A stretch of 64,000 nt of DNA, from NCBI RefSeq assembly GCF_018614575.1, contig NZ_JAGGOJ010000020.1, positions 62,001-126,000 of the forward strand. The letters run 5' to 3'. How positions within the stretch are numbered: the stretch's first letter is position 1; each line of letters begins with the position of its first letter. The notes under the pieces are model-generated. The model was not told the origin of the DNA, made no database searches, and saw only the letters and a program-made list of their open reading frames with translations. The DNA comes from Streptomyces sp. ISL-10 (lineage in GTDB: Bacteria > Actinomycetota > Actinomycetes > Streptomycetales > Streptomycetaceae). Both the position numbers and the translations under genes were made by a program. Below, piece after piece: positions 1 through 9,050 of this stretch.

Positions 1-1100
1 TGCTCGCGACCTTCGCCTGGGACCCGGCCTCCTTCCTCGCCGGCCGTGCGCTGCAGGGTCTCGGCGCGGCCGTCATCGTGCCGACCGGCATGTCGTTGCT
101 CACCACGACGTTCCCGGAAGGCCCTCAGCGCGACCGGGCGCTCGGCATCAGCGGCACCCTGCTGTCCCTCGGCTTCACCATCGGCATGGTGCTGGGCGGC
201 GTCATGACCGACACGCTGGGCTGGCGCTCCACGATGGGGCTGCTCGCGCTCTTCACTCTGGTCGTCCTGCCGCTCGCGCTCCGGTTGCTGCCCGAGTCGC
301 GGACGCCGGAGCGGCCCCGGCTCGACATCCCCGGTGCGGTGAGCGTCACCGGCGGTCTGCTCGCCGTGATCTACGCCTTGTCCACGGCCGCGGACCGGGG
401 CTTCGGCGGCACGGACGTCCTTCTCACGCTGGTCGCGGGCATCGCGCTGCTGATCGTGTTCGCCGTCGTGGAGTCCCGCAGCGACGCGCCGCTGGTGTCC
501 CTGCCGATGCTGCGCCGCCGTACGGTCGCGTTCGGCAACCTGGGCGGCTTCGTGACGTTCTCGATGATGAGCACGGTGGTGTTCGTGCTCACCCTCTACC
601 TCCAGGAGACGCTGGGGCTCTCGGCGTTCGCGACCGGCCTGGTCTTCGGTGTGCAGGGCGTCGTCTCGGTGTTCGCGGGTTCCTTGGTGCCGAAGGTCAT
701 CGGCCGCATCGGGGCGCACCGGACGCTGGTGTACTCGCTGCTGGGCCAGGGCGTGTTCGTGGCGGCACTGGTGGGCGTGGGCGCGGAGTCAGGCGCATTG
801 CTGGCCGGGATCGGCGTCTCACTGGCGAGCATGTGCCACCTCGGCGCGATCATCTCGTACGGGGTGACGGTGACGTCCGGGGTCCCCGACGGGGAACAGG
901 GACTCGCGACGGGCCTGGTGACGACGACGCAGCAGGTGGGCATCACGGTCGGCATCCCGCTGCTCGGCGTCCTCGCGACGACGACCGGCACGTCCCTGCT
1001 GGAGGGCGTGCGGCTGGTGCTGGCGATCGACGCGGGGTTGGTGGTGGCGGTGGCGCTGTTGGTGGGCGCGGGCCTGCGGGGCGCGGCGCGGAGGGTGTGA
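1..1100 (+). CDS. MFS transporter, DHA2-like, 5' end outside window
   Basis: Reading frame open from base 3 to the TGA at 1098-1100; the first in-frame ATG (78) lies inside a conserved helix, so the true start is upstream of the window. The visible ~366 residues are hydrophobic with about ten membrane helices. The beginning, with LQGLGAAVIVPTGMSLL followed by a charged loop (FPEGPQRDRALG) and a glycine-rich helix, is typical of the 14-helix drug:H+ antiporter (DHA2) family. Probable proton-driven efflux of small molecules across the cell membrane; substrate not inferable. Family call is firm, subfamily is inference. Confidence 0.85.
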   Translation, partial: LATFAWDPASFLAGRALQGLGAAVIVPTGMSLLTTTFPEGPQRDRALGISGTLLSLGFTIGMVLGGVMTDTLGWRSTMGLLALFTLVVLPLALRLLPESRTPERPRLDIPGAVSVTGGLLAVIYALSTAADRGFGGTDVLLTLVAGIALLIVFAVVESRSDAPLVSLPMLRRRTVAFGNLGGFVTFSMMSTVVFVLTLYLQETLGLSAFATGLVFGVQGVVSVFAGSLVPKVIGRIGAHRTLVYSLLGQGVFVAALVGVGAESGALLAGIGVSLASMCHLGAIISYGVTVTSGVPDGEQGLATGLVTTTQQVGITVGIPLLGVLATTTGTSLLEGVRLVLAIDAGLVVAVALLVGAGLRGAARRV

Positions 1101-1605
1101 CGTTCCGCTGCTGCCCCGTCCCCGCCCCGGGGGCCGGGGCTTCGCCCCAAGCCCCCGTGTGGCCTTGTGCCTTGGGGGCACGGTCTACGGGGCTTCGCCC
1201 CGGGCCCCGTATCGCGCTTCGCGCGGTGTCCTCAATCTCTCCCTACGGCCTGGCGGCCGTGGGAGGGGACCCCCAGACGGGCTGATTTCGCTCCGCGAAC
1301 AGCCCCGCCGGGGGCACCCCCCTGGCTTCGCCAGGGGGACCCGCACCCGCAACCGCCAGGCCGCAGGGGAAAGCGGACGCGGTGCCCGCCGGCAGCACTC
1401 CCCGTCGCCTCGCCGGACAACCCCCAACCCAGCCCGCCAGGCCGACAGACCGCAGCGGCAGCGGCAGCGGCAGCGGCAGCGTGAGACGCGGTGCCCGCCG
1501 CGAGCACTCCCGTCGCCTCGCCGGAGAACCCCCACCCCAGCCCGCCAGACCGCAGGCGTGGTGGGGGTCCCCCGCCCGCCGGACCGTAGGGGAAGGGGCC
1601 CCCTG
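1101..1605. repeat. Gene-free block of hairpins and short repeats
   Basis: No credible gene. It holds two exact GGGGCTTCGCCCC hairpins (1136-1148 and 1189-1201), a 9-bp hairpin CCCCCTGGC-TTC-GCCAGGGGG (1318-1338), a hexamer run of GCAGCG (1452-1480, almost five units) and an imperfect direct repeat of about 65 bp (from 1376 and from 1485, both starting GACGCGGTGCCCGCC). It lies between convergent genes, so the hairpins may end transcription from both sides. Related hairpins recur at 19537-19752. Confidence 0.6.
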
Positions 1606-1959
1606 CTAGCCCCGGTCCAGCCGGAGGCGCTCCGTCTTCGGCAGACCCGCCACCACCAGGTCGTACGAGTCCTCGATCAGCTCCCGGACCATCCGGTCCG
1701 GGAGCTCGCCCACCGTCACGGTGTTCCAGTGGCGCTTGTTCATGTGCCACCCCGGCACGATCGCCGGGTGCTCCGCCCGTAGCTGGATCGCCAGCTCCGG
1801 CTCGCACTTGAGGTTCACCGTCAGGGGCTCGGCGTCCAGCGCGCCGAGGGCGAACATCTTGCCCAGCACCTTGAACACCGACGTTTCGGGGCCGAACGGA
1901 AACTCCTCGACCGCCGCGTTGAAGCCGAGGCAGAACGCCCGCAGTTCCTTCGCCTTCAC
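1606..1959 (-). CDS. MmcQ/YjbR (DUF419) family protein
   Basis: 117 residues, full length for the MmcQ/YjbR family (CyaY-like fold, putative DNA binding). Family features: an N-terminal ELRAFCLGFNAAVEEFPFG stretch, a central strand pair ending in VNLKCEPE, the PGWHMNKRHWNTV segment, and a C-terminal helix ELIEDSYDLVVAGLPK. Its ATG overlaps the stop of the upstream CNNM gene by 4 nt (ATGA), so it is translationally coupled as last gene of the phoH-ybeY-CNNM block. Molecular role unknown. Confidence 0.85.
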   Translation of the reverse strand: MKAKELRAFCLGFNAAVEEFPFGPETSVFKVLGKMFALGALDAEPLTVNLKCEPELAIQLRAEHPAIVPGWHMNKRHWNTVTVGELPDRMVRELIEDSYDLVVAGLPKTERLRLDRG

Positions 1960-3260
1960 CCCATCGCCCCCTCTTCCGCCGGCTTCTCCACCGGCTCCGA
2001 CAGCACCGTGACGATCTTGTTCCGCCGGCCGGCGGGGGACTCGGCCGTCAGTCGCAAGGCACGTCCGTCCGGCAGGTCGACCACCGCACGCGCGCCCGCG
2101 ATCGGGACCCGGCCCAGCGCCTTGGCGAGCAGGCCGCCGACCGTCTCGACGTCCTCGTCGTCGAGCTCGTCGGCCCCCAGGCCGTACAGCTCACCGAGGT
2201 CGCCGATGTCGAGGCGCGCGGTGACCCTGAAGCGTCCGTCGCCGAGTTCCTCGACCGGCGGCAGCTCCCGGTCGTACTCGTCGGTGATCTCGCCGACGAT
2301 CTCCTCCAGGATGTCCTCGATCGTGACGATGCCCGCCGTGCCGCCGTACTCGTCGATGACGACGGCGACGTGGTTGCGCTTCTGCTGCATCTCGCGCAGC
2401 AGGTCACCCGCGTTCTTCGTGTCGGGGACGAACACGGCCGGACGCATCGCCGTGGAGAGCGGATCGGTCTCCGCATCGCGGTTGACGTGCGTCTTGCGGA
2501 CCAGGTCCTTGAGGTAGACGACACCCACGACGTCGTCCTCGTTCTCCCCGGTGACGGGGATGCGCGAGAAGCCGGAGCGCAGCGCCAGCGTCAGCGCCTG
2601 CCGCACGGTCTTGAACCTCTCGATGGACACGAGGTCGGTGCGCGGGACCATCACCTCGCGCACCAGGGTGTCGCCGAGTTCGAAGACCGAGTGCACCATG
2701 CGGCGCTCGTCGTCCTCGATCAGCGACTCCCGCTCGGCGAGGTCGACCAGGGCCCGCAGCTCGGCCTCGGAGGCGAACGGCCCCTTGCGGAAGCCCTTTC
2801 CGGGCGTGAGCGCATTGCCGATGAGGATCAGCAGCTGTGGGATCGGGCCCATGATCCGGGCCAGCGGCAGCAGGACGTACGCCGCGGCGGTCGCGGTGTT
2901 CAGCGGGTGCTGACGGCCGATGGTGCGCGGCGAGACGCCGACGGCGACATAGCTGACGAGCACCATCACGGCGATGGCGACCAGCAGCGCCGACCAGGTC
3001 TCCTCGAACTCCTCGAGGCACGCATAGGTGACGAGCACTCCGGCCGCCATCTCGCACGCGACCCGCACGAGCAGGGCGACGTTGAGGTAGCGGGTGGGGT
3101 CCGCGGCGACCTGCTCCAGTTTGGTGGCGCCGCGCCGGCCCGACCGTACGGCCTCGGCGGCGCGGAAACTCGAGACCCGGGCCAGACCGGCCTCCGCGCA
3201 GGCGGCGAGCCAGGCGACGACGACCAGCGCGACGGCGCCCGCGAGCAGTTGGCCGATCAT
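1956..3260 (-). CDS. CNNM/CorC-type transporter (DUF21-CBS-CorC_HlyC)
   Basis: 434 residues. Four hydrophobic segments at about 4-22, 60-85, 88-110 and 124-150 form the DUF21 membrane domain. A CBS pair follows (about 200-315; VMVPRTDLVSIE and DEYGGTAGIVTIEDILEEIVGEI are characteristic) and a CorC_HlyC domain ends the protein (about 335-415). The family is usually called hemolysin-like but members act in Mg2+/Co2+ export. The ATG overlaps the ybeY stop by 4 nt and the gene's own stop overlaps the yjbR start, so three genes are chained. Ion specificity is inference. Confidence 0.9.
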   Translation of the reverse strand: MIGQLLAGAVALVVVAWLAACAEAGLARVSSFRAAEAVRSGRRGATKLEQVAADPTRYLNVALLVRVACEMAAGVLVTYACLEEFEETWSALLVAIAVMVLVSYVAVGVSPRTIGRQHPLNTATAAAYVLLPLARIMGPIPQLLILIGNALTPGKGFRKGPFASEAELRALVDLAERESLIEDDERRMVHSVFELGDTLVREVMVPRTDLVSIERFKTVRQALTLALRSGFSRIPVTGENEDDVVGVVYLKDLVRKTHVNRDAETDPLSTAMRPAVFVPDTKNAGDLLREMQQKRNHVAVVIDEYGGTAGIVTIEDILEEIVGEITDEYDRELPPVEELGDGRFRVTARLDIGDLGELYGLGADELDDEDVETVGGLLAKALGRVPIAGARAVVDLPDGRALRLTAESPAGRRNKIVTVLSEPVEKPAEEGAMG

Positions 3261-3754
3261 GAGACGGTCGGCGCCGGGGAAGGACCGGTGAGGCCCTTCT
3301 CCGACCGCCAGCCGTCGACGATCGCGGCCTGCAGCCCGAACATCTCCGCCTTCTCGTCCGGCTCCTCGTGGTCGTAACCGAGCAGGTGCAGCACTCCGTG
3401 GACGGTGAGGAGCTGGAGCTCCTCGTCCATGGAGTGCTGCGTCGGGGCTTCCTCGCCCTGCTTCTTGGCGACCTCGGGGCAGAGCACGATGTCACCGAGG
3501 AGACCCTGCGGGGGCTCGTCGTCGTCCTTGCCCGGCGGACGCAGCTCGTCCATCGGGAAGGACATGACATCGGTCGGACCGGGGAGGTCCATCCACTGGA
3601 TGTGCAGTTGCTCCATGGCCTCGGCGTCCACGACGATCACCGAGAGCTCGGAGAGCGGGTGGATACGCATCCGCGCGAGCGCGTAGCGGGCGACATCGAG
3701 GATCGCCTGCTCGTCGACCTCGGTTCCGGACTCGTTGTTGACGTCGATCGACAT
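3257..3754 (-). CDS. ybeY: Endoribonuclease YbeY, 16S rRNA maturation
   Basis: 165 residues, normal for YbeY. The zinc-binding signature HGVLHLLGYDH is at 119-129, with its three histidines at 119, 123 and 129. The upstream TDVMSFPMDE segment (61-70) and LGDIVLCPEVA are also family hallmarks. YbeY is a metallo-RNase in 16S rRNA 3'-end maturation and ribosome quality control in the cytoplasm. It starts 12 nt after the phoH stop, the conserved phoH-ybeY pairing, and overlaps the CNNM gene. No strong ribosome-binding site precedes the ATG, consistent with coupling to phoH. Confidence 0.95.
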   Translation of the reverse strand: MSIDVNNESGTEVDEQAILDVARYALARMRIHPLSELSVIVVDAEAMEQLHIQWMDLPGPTDVMSFPMDELRPPGKDDDEPPQGLLGDIVLCPEVAKKQGEEAPTQHSMDEELQLLTVHGVLHLLGYDHEEPDEKAEMFGLQAAIVDGWRSEKGLTGPSPAPTVS

Positions 3755-3766
3755 GGTGCGGCTGGT

Positions 3767-4780
<1,014 letters not shown>

Positions 4781-4851
4781 GGGCCGGCTCTGTGGCCTGC
4801 ACATACCTCCCGTTGCAGGGTTCTCGCTGCTCGACAACCTCTGGACCATCC

Positions 4852-4857
4852 AGGGTA
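4852..4857 (-). promoter_or_regulatory. Putative -10 box for the phoH block
   Basis: Minus strand reads TACCCT, fitting the actinobacterial TANNNT -10 consensus, 71 nt upstream of the chosen phoH start. No good -35 is visible at 17-18 nt. Confidence 0.35.
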
Positions 4858-4860
4858 CGA

Positions 4861-4875
4861 CCTGTCACTGACAGG
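4861..4875. promoter_or_regulatory. 15-bp perfect palindrome in the phoH promoter
   Basis: CCTGTCA-C-TGACAGG: seven-base arms around one central base. It lies just upstream of the putative -10 box, where the -35/-10 spacer would be, so a bound protein would block RNA polymerase. No regulator is known to me for it. Confidence 0.4.
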
Positions 4876-4918
4876 ACCGAGGGCTTTTCCGGGGCCGGGC
4901 GGGTCCGGGTGGACGCGC

Positions 4919-6025
4919 TCAGCCGTTGCGGCCGAACCCGATCGTCGGGACCGCGCGGCGCAACGGCCAGGGTCGGGCCGCCGCCGGCAGCAGGTCCGCC
5001 AGGAAGGCGTAGCGGCGCAGGGCGGCGGGGTCCTGGCCCGGGAGGCCCTGTACCGACTGCCACCAGGCCGCGATCTCCGACCAGCCCGGCGCCGAGAGGG
5101 ACCCGCCGAACTCCTGCACCGACAGCGCCGCCGTCAGTCCCGCGAAGGCCAGGCGGTCGGCGAGCGGCCAGTCGGCGAGCGTGCCCGTGACGAAGCCGGC
5201 CACGAACACGTCACCCGCGCCGGTCGGGTCCAGCGCCTGCACATCGATGGCCGGGACCTGCGCGCACTCACCGGTCGAGCCGTCGACGGCATACGCGCCC
5301 TCGGCACCGAGCGTGACGACCGCGACCGGGACGTGCTCGGTCAGGGCGTGTGCGGCGGCGAGCGGGCAGTCGGTGCGGGTGTAGCGCATCGCCTCTTCGG
5401 CGTTGGGCAGGAACGCCTCGCAGTGCTCCAGGTCCGCGAGGTCGGCCGGGTCCCAGCGGCCGGAGTCGTCCCAGCCGACGTCCGCGAAGATCCGGGTGCC
5501 CTTGCGGGCGGACTGGGCGATCCACTCGGCGCGGTCGGGCGCGAGGGAGGCGATGGCCGCGCGCGCGGGAGGCGGGCACTCGGGGGCGGGCTCGGGGGGC
5601 GGCGCCTCGTGCCCGTGGGACACCATGGTGCGCTCGCCCTCGTACGCCATGGAGACGGTGACGGGCGAGTGCCAGCCGGGGACGGTGCGGGAGAGCGTGA
5701 GGTCGATGCCCTCGCCCTGTTCCAGCGCGTCCCAGCAGTACTCGCCGTAGTGGTCGTCACCGAAGGCAGCGGCCAGGGACGTGCGCAGCCCGAGCCGGGC
5801 GAGCGCGGTGGCCATGTTGGCGACACCGCCGGGGCTGGAGCCCATGCCGCTCGCCCAGGACTCCGTACCGCGGACGGGGGCGGAGTCGAGGCCGGTGAAG
5901 ATGATGTCGAGGAAGACGCTGCCGGTGAGATAGACGTCGCAGGGGGGATCCGCCGGCGTCCGCAGGGCGGCCAGGGGATCCAGGCCGGCCGCCGTGCCCA
6001 GGTGCTCTCCGTCGCGAGTGGTCAC
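4919..6025 (-). CDS. PfkB/ribokinase-family carbohydrate kinase
   Basis: 368 residues. The PfkB C-terminal signature DPTGAGD ends at the catalytic base Asp272, and the N-terminal substrate region SSPGGVANMATALARLGL is the classic sugar-kinase di-glycine motif. Phosphorylates a sugar or related alcohol with ATP in the cytoplasm; substrate not determinable. Start taken as GTG at 6025, preceded by GGGAG at 8 nt; the frame stays open upstream only through GC bias. The next gene upstream, glucarate dehydratase, hints at sugar-acid catabolism, but about 800 bp separate them. Confidence 0.9.
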   Translation of the reverse strand: MTTRDGEHLGTAAGLDPLAALRTPADPPCDVYLTGSVFLDIIFTGLDSAPVRGTESWASGMGSSPGGVANMATALARLGLRTSLAAAFGDDHYGEYCWDALEQGEGIDLTLSRTVPGWHSPVTVSMAYEGERTMVSHGHEAPPPEPAPECPPPARAAIASLAPDRAEWIAQSARKGTRIFADVGWDDSGRWDPADLADLEHCEAFLPNAEEAMRYTRTDCPLAAAHALTEHVPVAVVTLGAEGAYAVDGSTGECAQVPAIDVQALDPTGAGDVFVAGFVTGTLADWPLADRLAFAGLTAALSVQEFGGSLSAPGWSEIAAWWQSVQGLPGQDPAALRRYAFLADLLPAAARPWPLRRAVPTIGFGRNG

Positions 6026-6828
6026 CGTGCGCGCTCCCGTACGTGGTGCAGGTATCAGGCCAGTCTGCCCGAAACCACGCGGTGGGTAGAGGCCCAGGAG
6101 AGGGAGGTGGGTGGTGGCCGGGGCACGCCGTGCCCCGGCGGCAGACATCGCCGTACGCGTACGTCGGGGCCGGGGCCCGTCCCTGCGGAGACTCGGATGA
6201 AGCCGACGCCAAGCCGAAGCCGGTTGGCCCGATGTTGAAGCCCGCGGCCGCGACGCGCTGCCCGTCCGGCGGGGAGGTGTGGCCGGCCTGCGGGGCCTCG
6301 GCCCGCGTGGGAGCGCGCCGGCACGGTCGTCTGCGTTGCCCCCGCGAGGGAGGGGCCGCCGCCCGCGCGGGGACGGTCGCGGGCGGCGCGGGGCTCGGCC
6401 GCCCAACCGCCGCAGCGCTGCCCGCCCGGCCGCACGCGTCGCAGGACGTGGCGGGGAAGGGTCCGCCAAAGGCCGCGGGTCAGGGCCGTGGGCGCCCCGC
6501 GTGGCCGCGCGGCCTGCTGTCGCGTCAGCAGGCCGCTTGCACTCGGTGCGGGGAGGGTGGCGGCGCAATACTCGATCCCGGCGTCCGGCCGGAGGCGTGT
6601 CCACCCATCGGCGACGCGCCGGCGCGCGGCGGGACACATCGCCCCGTGTCCGCGCCGTCCCGCCGCGCGCGGCGCCCATCAGCTGCATGCCGAGGCCGGA
6701 GGCGTTCTCATTCCGCCGCGGACCGCCGGACCGGTACGGGTGCCCCGCAGCAGACGCCCCGGGGCCGCACGGGCCCCCGCGGTGCCCCTCGGCCGGCACG
6801 GCACGGGCCCCGCGCGGTCCCCGAGGCG
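6026..6828. other. 800-bp gap without a recognisable gene
   Basis: Extremely GC-rich. Several long frames are open here on both strands, but their translations are low-complexity Arg/Pro/Gly/Ala without domain features. The only distinct structure is a strong hairpin at 6117-6139. I see no tRNA or small-protein candidate. Confidence 0.5.
6117..6139. terminator. 10-bp hairpin in the gap upstream of the PfkB kinase
   Basis: GCCGGGGCAC-gcc-GTGCCCCGGC, perfect 10-bp stem with a three-base loop and no T-run. It could end transcription from glucarate dehydratase before the kinase gene; function inferred from structure only. Confidence 0.45.
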
Positions 6829-8118
6829 CTACCAGTGCCTCGGGGACCAGGTCGGGTCCGCCGTGCGCATCGCCGACGCGTCGTCGCGGTCGCGCATCGT
6901 GCCGTCGTCGGCCAGCCAGCGGCGGTGCAGGCGGTCGAGGCGGTCGCGGTCCAGTTCCACGCCGAGGCCGGGGAGGTCGCTCACCGCAAGGCGGCCGTCC
7001 TCGAAGGCGAGGCGTTCGGTGATCACATCCTCCGTCTGCCACGGGTAGTGGGTGTCGCAGGCGTGGTCGAGGTTGGGGACGACCGCGGCGGCATGGGTCA
7101 TCGCGGCCAGGCTGATGCCCAGGTGGGTGTTGGAGTGCATCGAAAGGCCGACCCCGAACGTGCGGCAGACCGCGGCCAGTTCACGGGTGGCGAGCAGTCC
7201 GCCCCAGTAATGGTGGTCGCAGAGGACGACCTGCACCGCCCCCAGGGCGAAGGCCTCGGGGATCTCGGCGAAGTGGGTGACACACATATTGGTGGCGAGC
7301 GGCATGTCCGTGCCCGCGGCGACCTCGGCCATGCGTGCGGTCGGGGTGGTGGGGTCCTCCAGGTACTGGAGGACGCCCTTGAGCTCCTCGGCGACCTTCA
7401 GGGATGTCTCCACGGACCAGGCACCGTTGGGGTCGAGCCGCAGCGGCCGGCCGGGGAATGCACCGGCGAGCGCCCGGATCGCGGCGACCTCCTGCTCGGG
7501 CGGGAAGACACCGCCCTTGAGCTTGAAGGACGTGAAGCCGTGGTCGCGGGCGAAACGGCGCGCCTGGGCGACGATGCCGGCCGGGTCGATGGCGGCGCCC
7601 CAGTCGTCGGGCTCCCCGGCTCCGCCGGGGTGCTCCGCCCAGCGGTGGAAGAGGTAGGCGCTGTAGTCGACGGCGTCGCGGACCTTGCCGCCCAGCAGGG
7701 CGTGCACGGGCAGCCCGAGCGTCTTGCCGAGGGCGTCGAGGCAGGCGACCTCGAAGGAGGAGGCGACGGAGAGCCGGAGCTTGCCGGCTGTCTGGGCGCC
7801 GCGCAGCCCTCCGGCGTCGCCCGCGTCCGCGCCGGTCGCCTCGGGCGAGTCCCCGCAGACGCGGGCGGCGAGGGCCGGCAGCCCGTTGACGTCGCAGACC
7901 CGGCGGCCGGCCAGCGCATCGGCGAGGGGCCGTGCCAGGTCGAGGTACTTGGTGTCGCCGTAGGTCTCGCCGATGCCGCTCACACCGCCCGCGGTGACGA
8001 CCTCGACGATCAGCCGCGGGGTGTACGGCTGGTGCACGCCTTGGGTGTTGAGCAGTGGTGGGTCGGCGACCAGGATCGGCGTGAGCCGCACCTCACTGAT
8101 GGTCAGGTCCTGGCCCAT
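6829..8118 (-). CDS. gudD: Glucarate dehydratase (enolase superfamily)
   Basis: 429 residues, normal for GudD. The KxK catalytic motif is SFKLKGG (Lys199, Lys201), metal ligands sit in DPNGAWS (Asp229) and YLEDP (Glu254), followed by LATNMCV (Asn277), CDHHYWGG and the catalytic-dyad histidine in MHSNTHLGISLA (328). The C-terminal DTHYPWQ is also typical. Converts D-glucarate to 5-keto-4-deoxyglucarate by dehydration. ATG is preceded by GGGGAG at 5 nt. A catabolic gene, with a TetR regulator just upstream on the same strand. Confidence 0.93.
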   Translation of the reverse strand: MGQDLTISEVRLTPILVADPPLLNTQGVHQPYTPRLIVEVVTAGGVSGIGETYGDTKYLDLARPLADALAGRRVCDVNGLPALAARVCGDSPEATGADAGDAGGLRGAQTAGKLRLSVASSFEVACLDALGKTLGLPVHALLGGKVRDAVDYSAYLFHRWAEHPGGAGEPDDWGAAIDPAGIVAQARRFARDHGFTSFKLKGGVFPPEQEVAAIRALAGAFPGRPLRLDPNGAWSVETSLKVAEELKGVLQYLEDPTTPTARMAEVAAGTDMPLATNMCVTHFAEIPEAFALGAVQVVLCDHHYWGGLLATRELAAVCRTFGVGLSMHSNTHLGISLAAMTHAAAVVPNLDHACDTHYPWQTEDVITERLAFEDGRLAVSDLPGLGVELDRDRLDRLHRRWLADDGTMRDRDDASAMRTADPTWSPRHW

Positions 8119-8248
8119 GCTGTCTCCCCACAGAGATCGCGCACATGTATGAGAACTGAGATTAGGTACGCGAACCAGACATGGTCAACGGTGCCGAGTC
8201 CTCCACGGTGGGGTGTCGGTGAGGTGTCCAGGTGGATGAACGGGAGCG

Positions 8249-8899
8249 TCAGTGCAGCGGCATCGGACGCAGGATGCCGAGCAACATCCGCACCAGCTCG
8301 TCGACGAGTTCGTCGAGCGTCGCGTCCACCCAGCCGGCGGTCCAGTCGTGCAGCAGGCCGTTCACGCTGCCGATGAACGCCGCGGCGGCGACCCGGTAGT
8401 CGCGCGGCTCGGCCTCGCCTTGCTGGACCGCCCGCGCCGCCTCGGCGCAGATGAAATCCACCCAGCGGGCGCGCCGGGTCAGCCGCTGCCGCTCCATCGC
8501 GGGGCTGACCCCGACGATCTCGGTGAAGGTGATGCGGATACGCCGCGGGTCGCCGGTCACGTTCGCCGCGTAGGCACGGAAGACGGCCGTCGCCCGCTGC
8601 GCCAGGGGCAGGCCCTCCGCATCGGCGAGCGCGGCCAGGGCCGCCTCCTCGGCCCGGTCGTTGACCTGGAGGTGGAGCGCCGCCAGCACGTCCTCGAGCG
8701 TGCGGAACTCCTCGTAGAACTGACGGGTCGACAGTCCCGCGGCCTCGCTCAGCGCCGCGACCGTCGTTCCCCGGTAGCCGGGGCTGTCGCCGAACAGCCG
8801 CAGCCCCGCGTCGAGGAACCGCTGCCGCCGCTCGGCCTGGCGCTCCTCGGCCGACCTGCCCCCGTAACGCCCCGTCGGACCCTTGAGCCTGCCCGTCAC
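8249..8899 (-). CDS. TetR-family transcriptional regulator
   Basis: 216 residues from GTG at 8899, preceded by GAGGGAGG at 5-6 nt; an upstream GTG/ATG extension lacks such a site. N-terminal helix-turn-helix at about 45-64 (TTVAALSEAAGLSTRQFYEEF), then an all-helical ligand domain. It is divergent from the secreted beta-propeller gene across a 150-bp gap containing a near-perfect 28-bp palindrome (8982-9009), so it probably represses that gene and perhaps itself. The ligand is unknown. The glucarate dehydratase downstream on the same strand could also be a target. Confidence 0.9.
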   Translation of the reverse strand: MTGRLKGPTGRYGGRSAEERQAERRQRFLDAGLRLFGDSPGYRGTTVAALSEAAGLSTRQFYEEFRTLEDVLAALHLQVNDRAEEAALAALADAEGLPLAQRATAVFRAYAANVTGDPRRIRITFTEIVGVSPAMERQRLTRRARWVDFICAEAARAVQQGEAEPRDYRVAAAAFIGSVNGLLHDWTAGWVDATLDELVDELVRMLLGILRPMPLH

Positions 8900-8981
8900 C
8901 GGCCCTCCCTCGTCGTCCGGCTCACTTTGTCGTGTCCGGAGTCTTGTGGAGTCTGCCACCACTCGTTACTTTCCAGTAGCC

Positions 8982-9009
8982 CAATCTGAACGCACGTGTA
9001 TTCAGACTG
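8982..9009. promoter_or_regulatory. 28-bp palindrome, probable TetR operator
   Basis: Left arm CAATCTGAA, right arm TTCAGACTG, with CACGTG exactly at the centre. 22 of 28 bases are symmetric; only the pairs at positions 3, 10 and 11 differ. It lies in the gap between the divergent TetR gene and the beta-propeller gene, 41 nt before the latter's ATG. TetR operators are usually 15-30 bp palindromes; assignment to this regulator is inference from position. Confidence 0.65.
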
Positions 9010-9050
9010 CGCCCGGTGTCGGACCGGCCGCCTGCCCGGAAGGAACGACG

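Noticed and set aside
6055..6639. 194-codon minus-strand frame in the gap upstream of the kinase
   Set aside because: Low-complexity Arg/Ala/Gly/Pro translation, no start signal, crosses the 10-bp hairpin.
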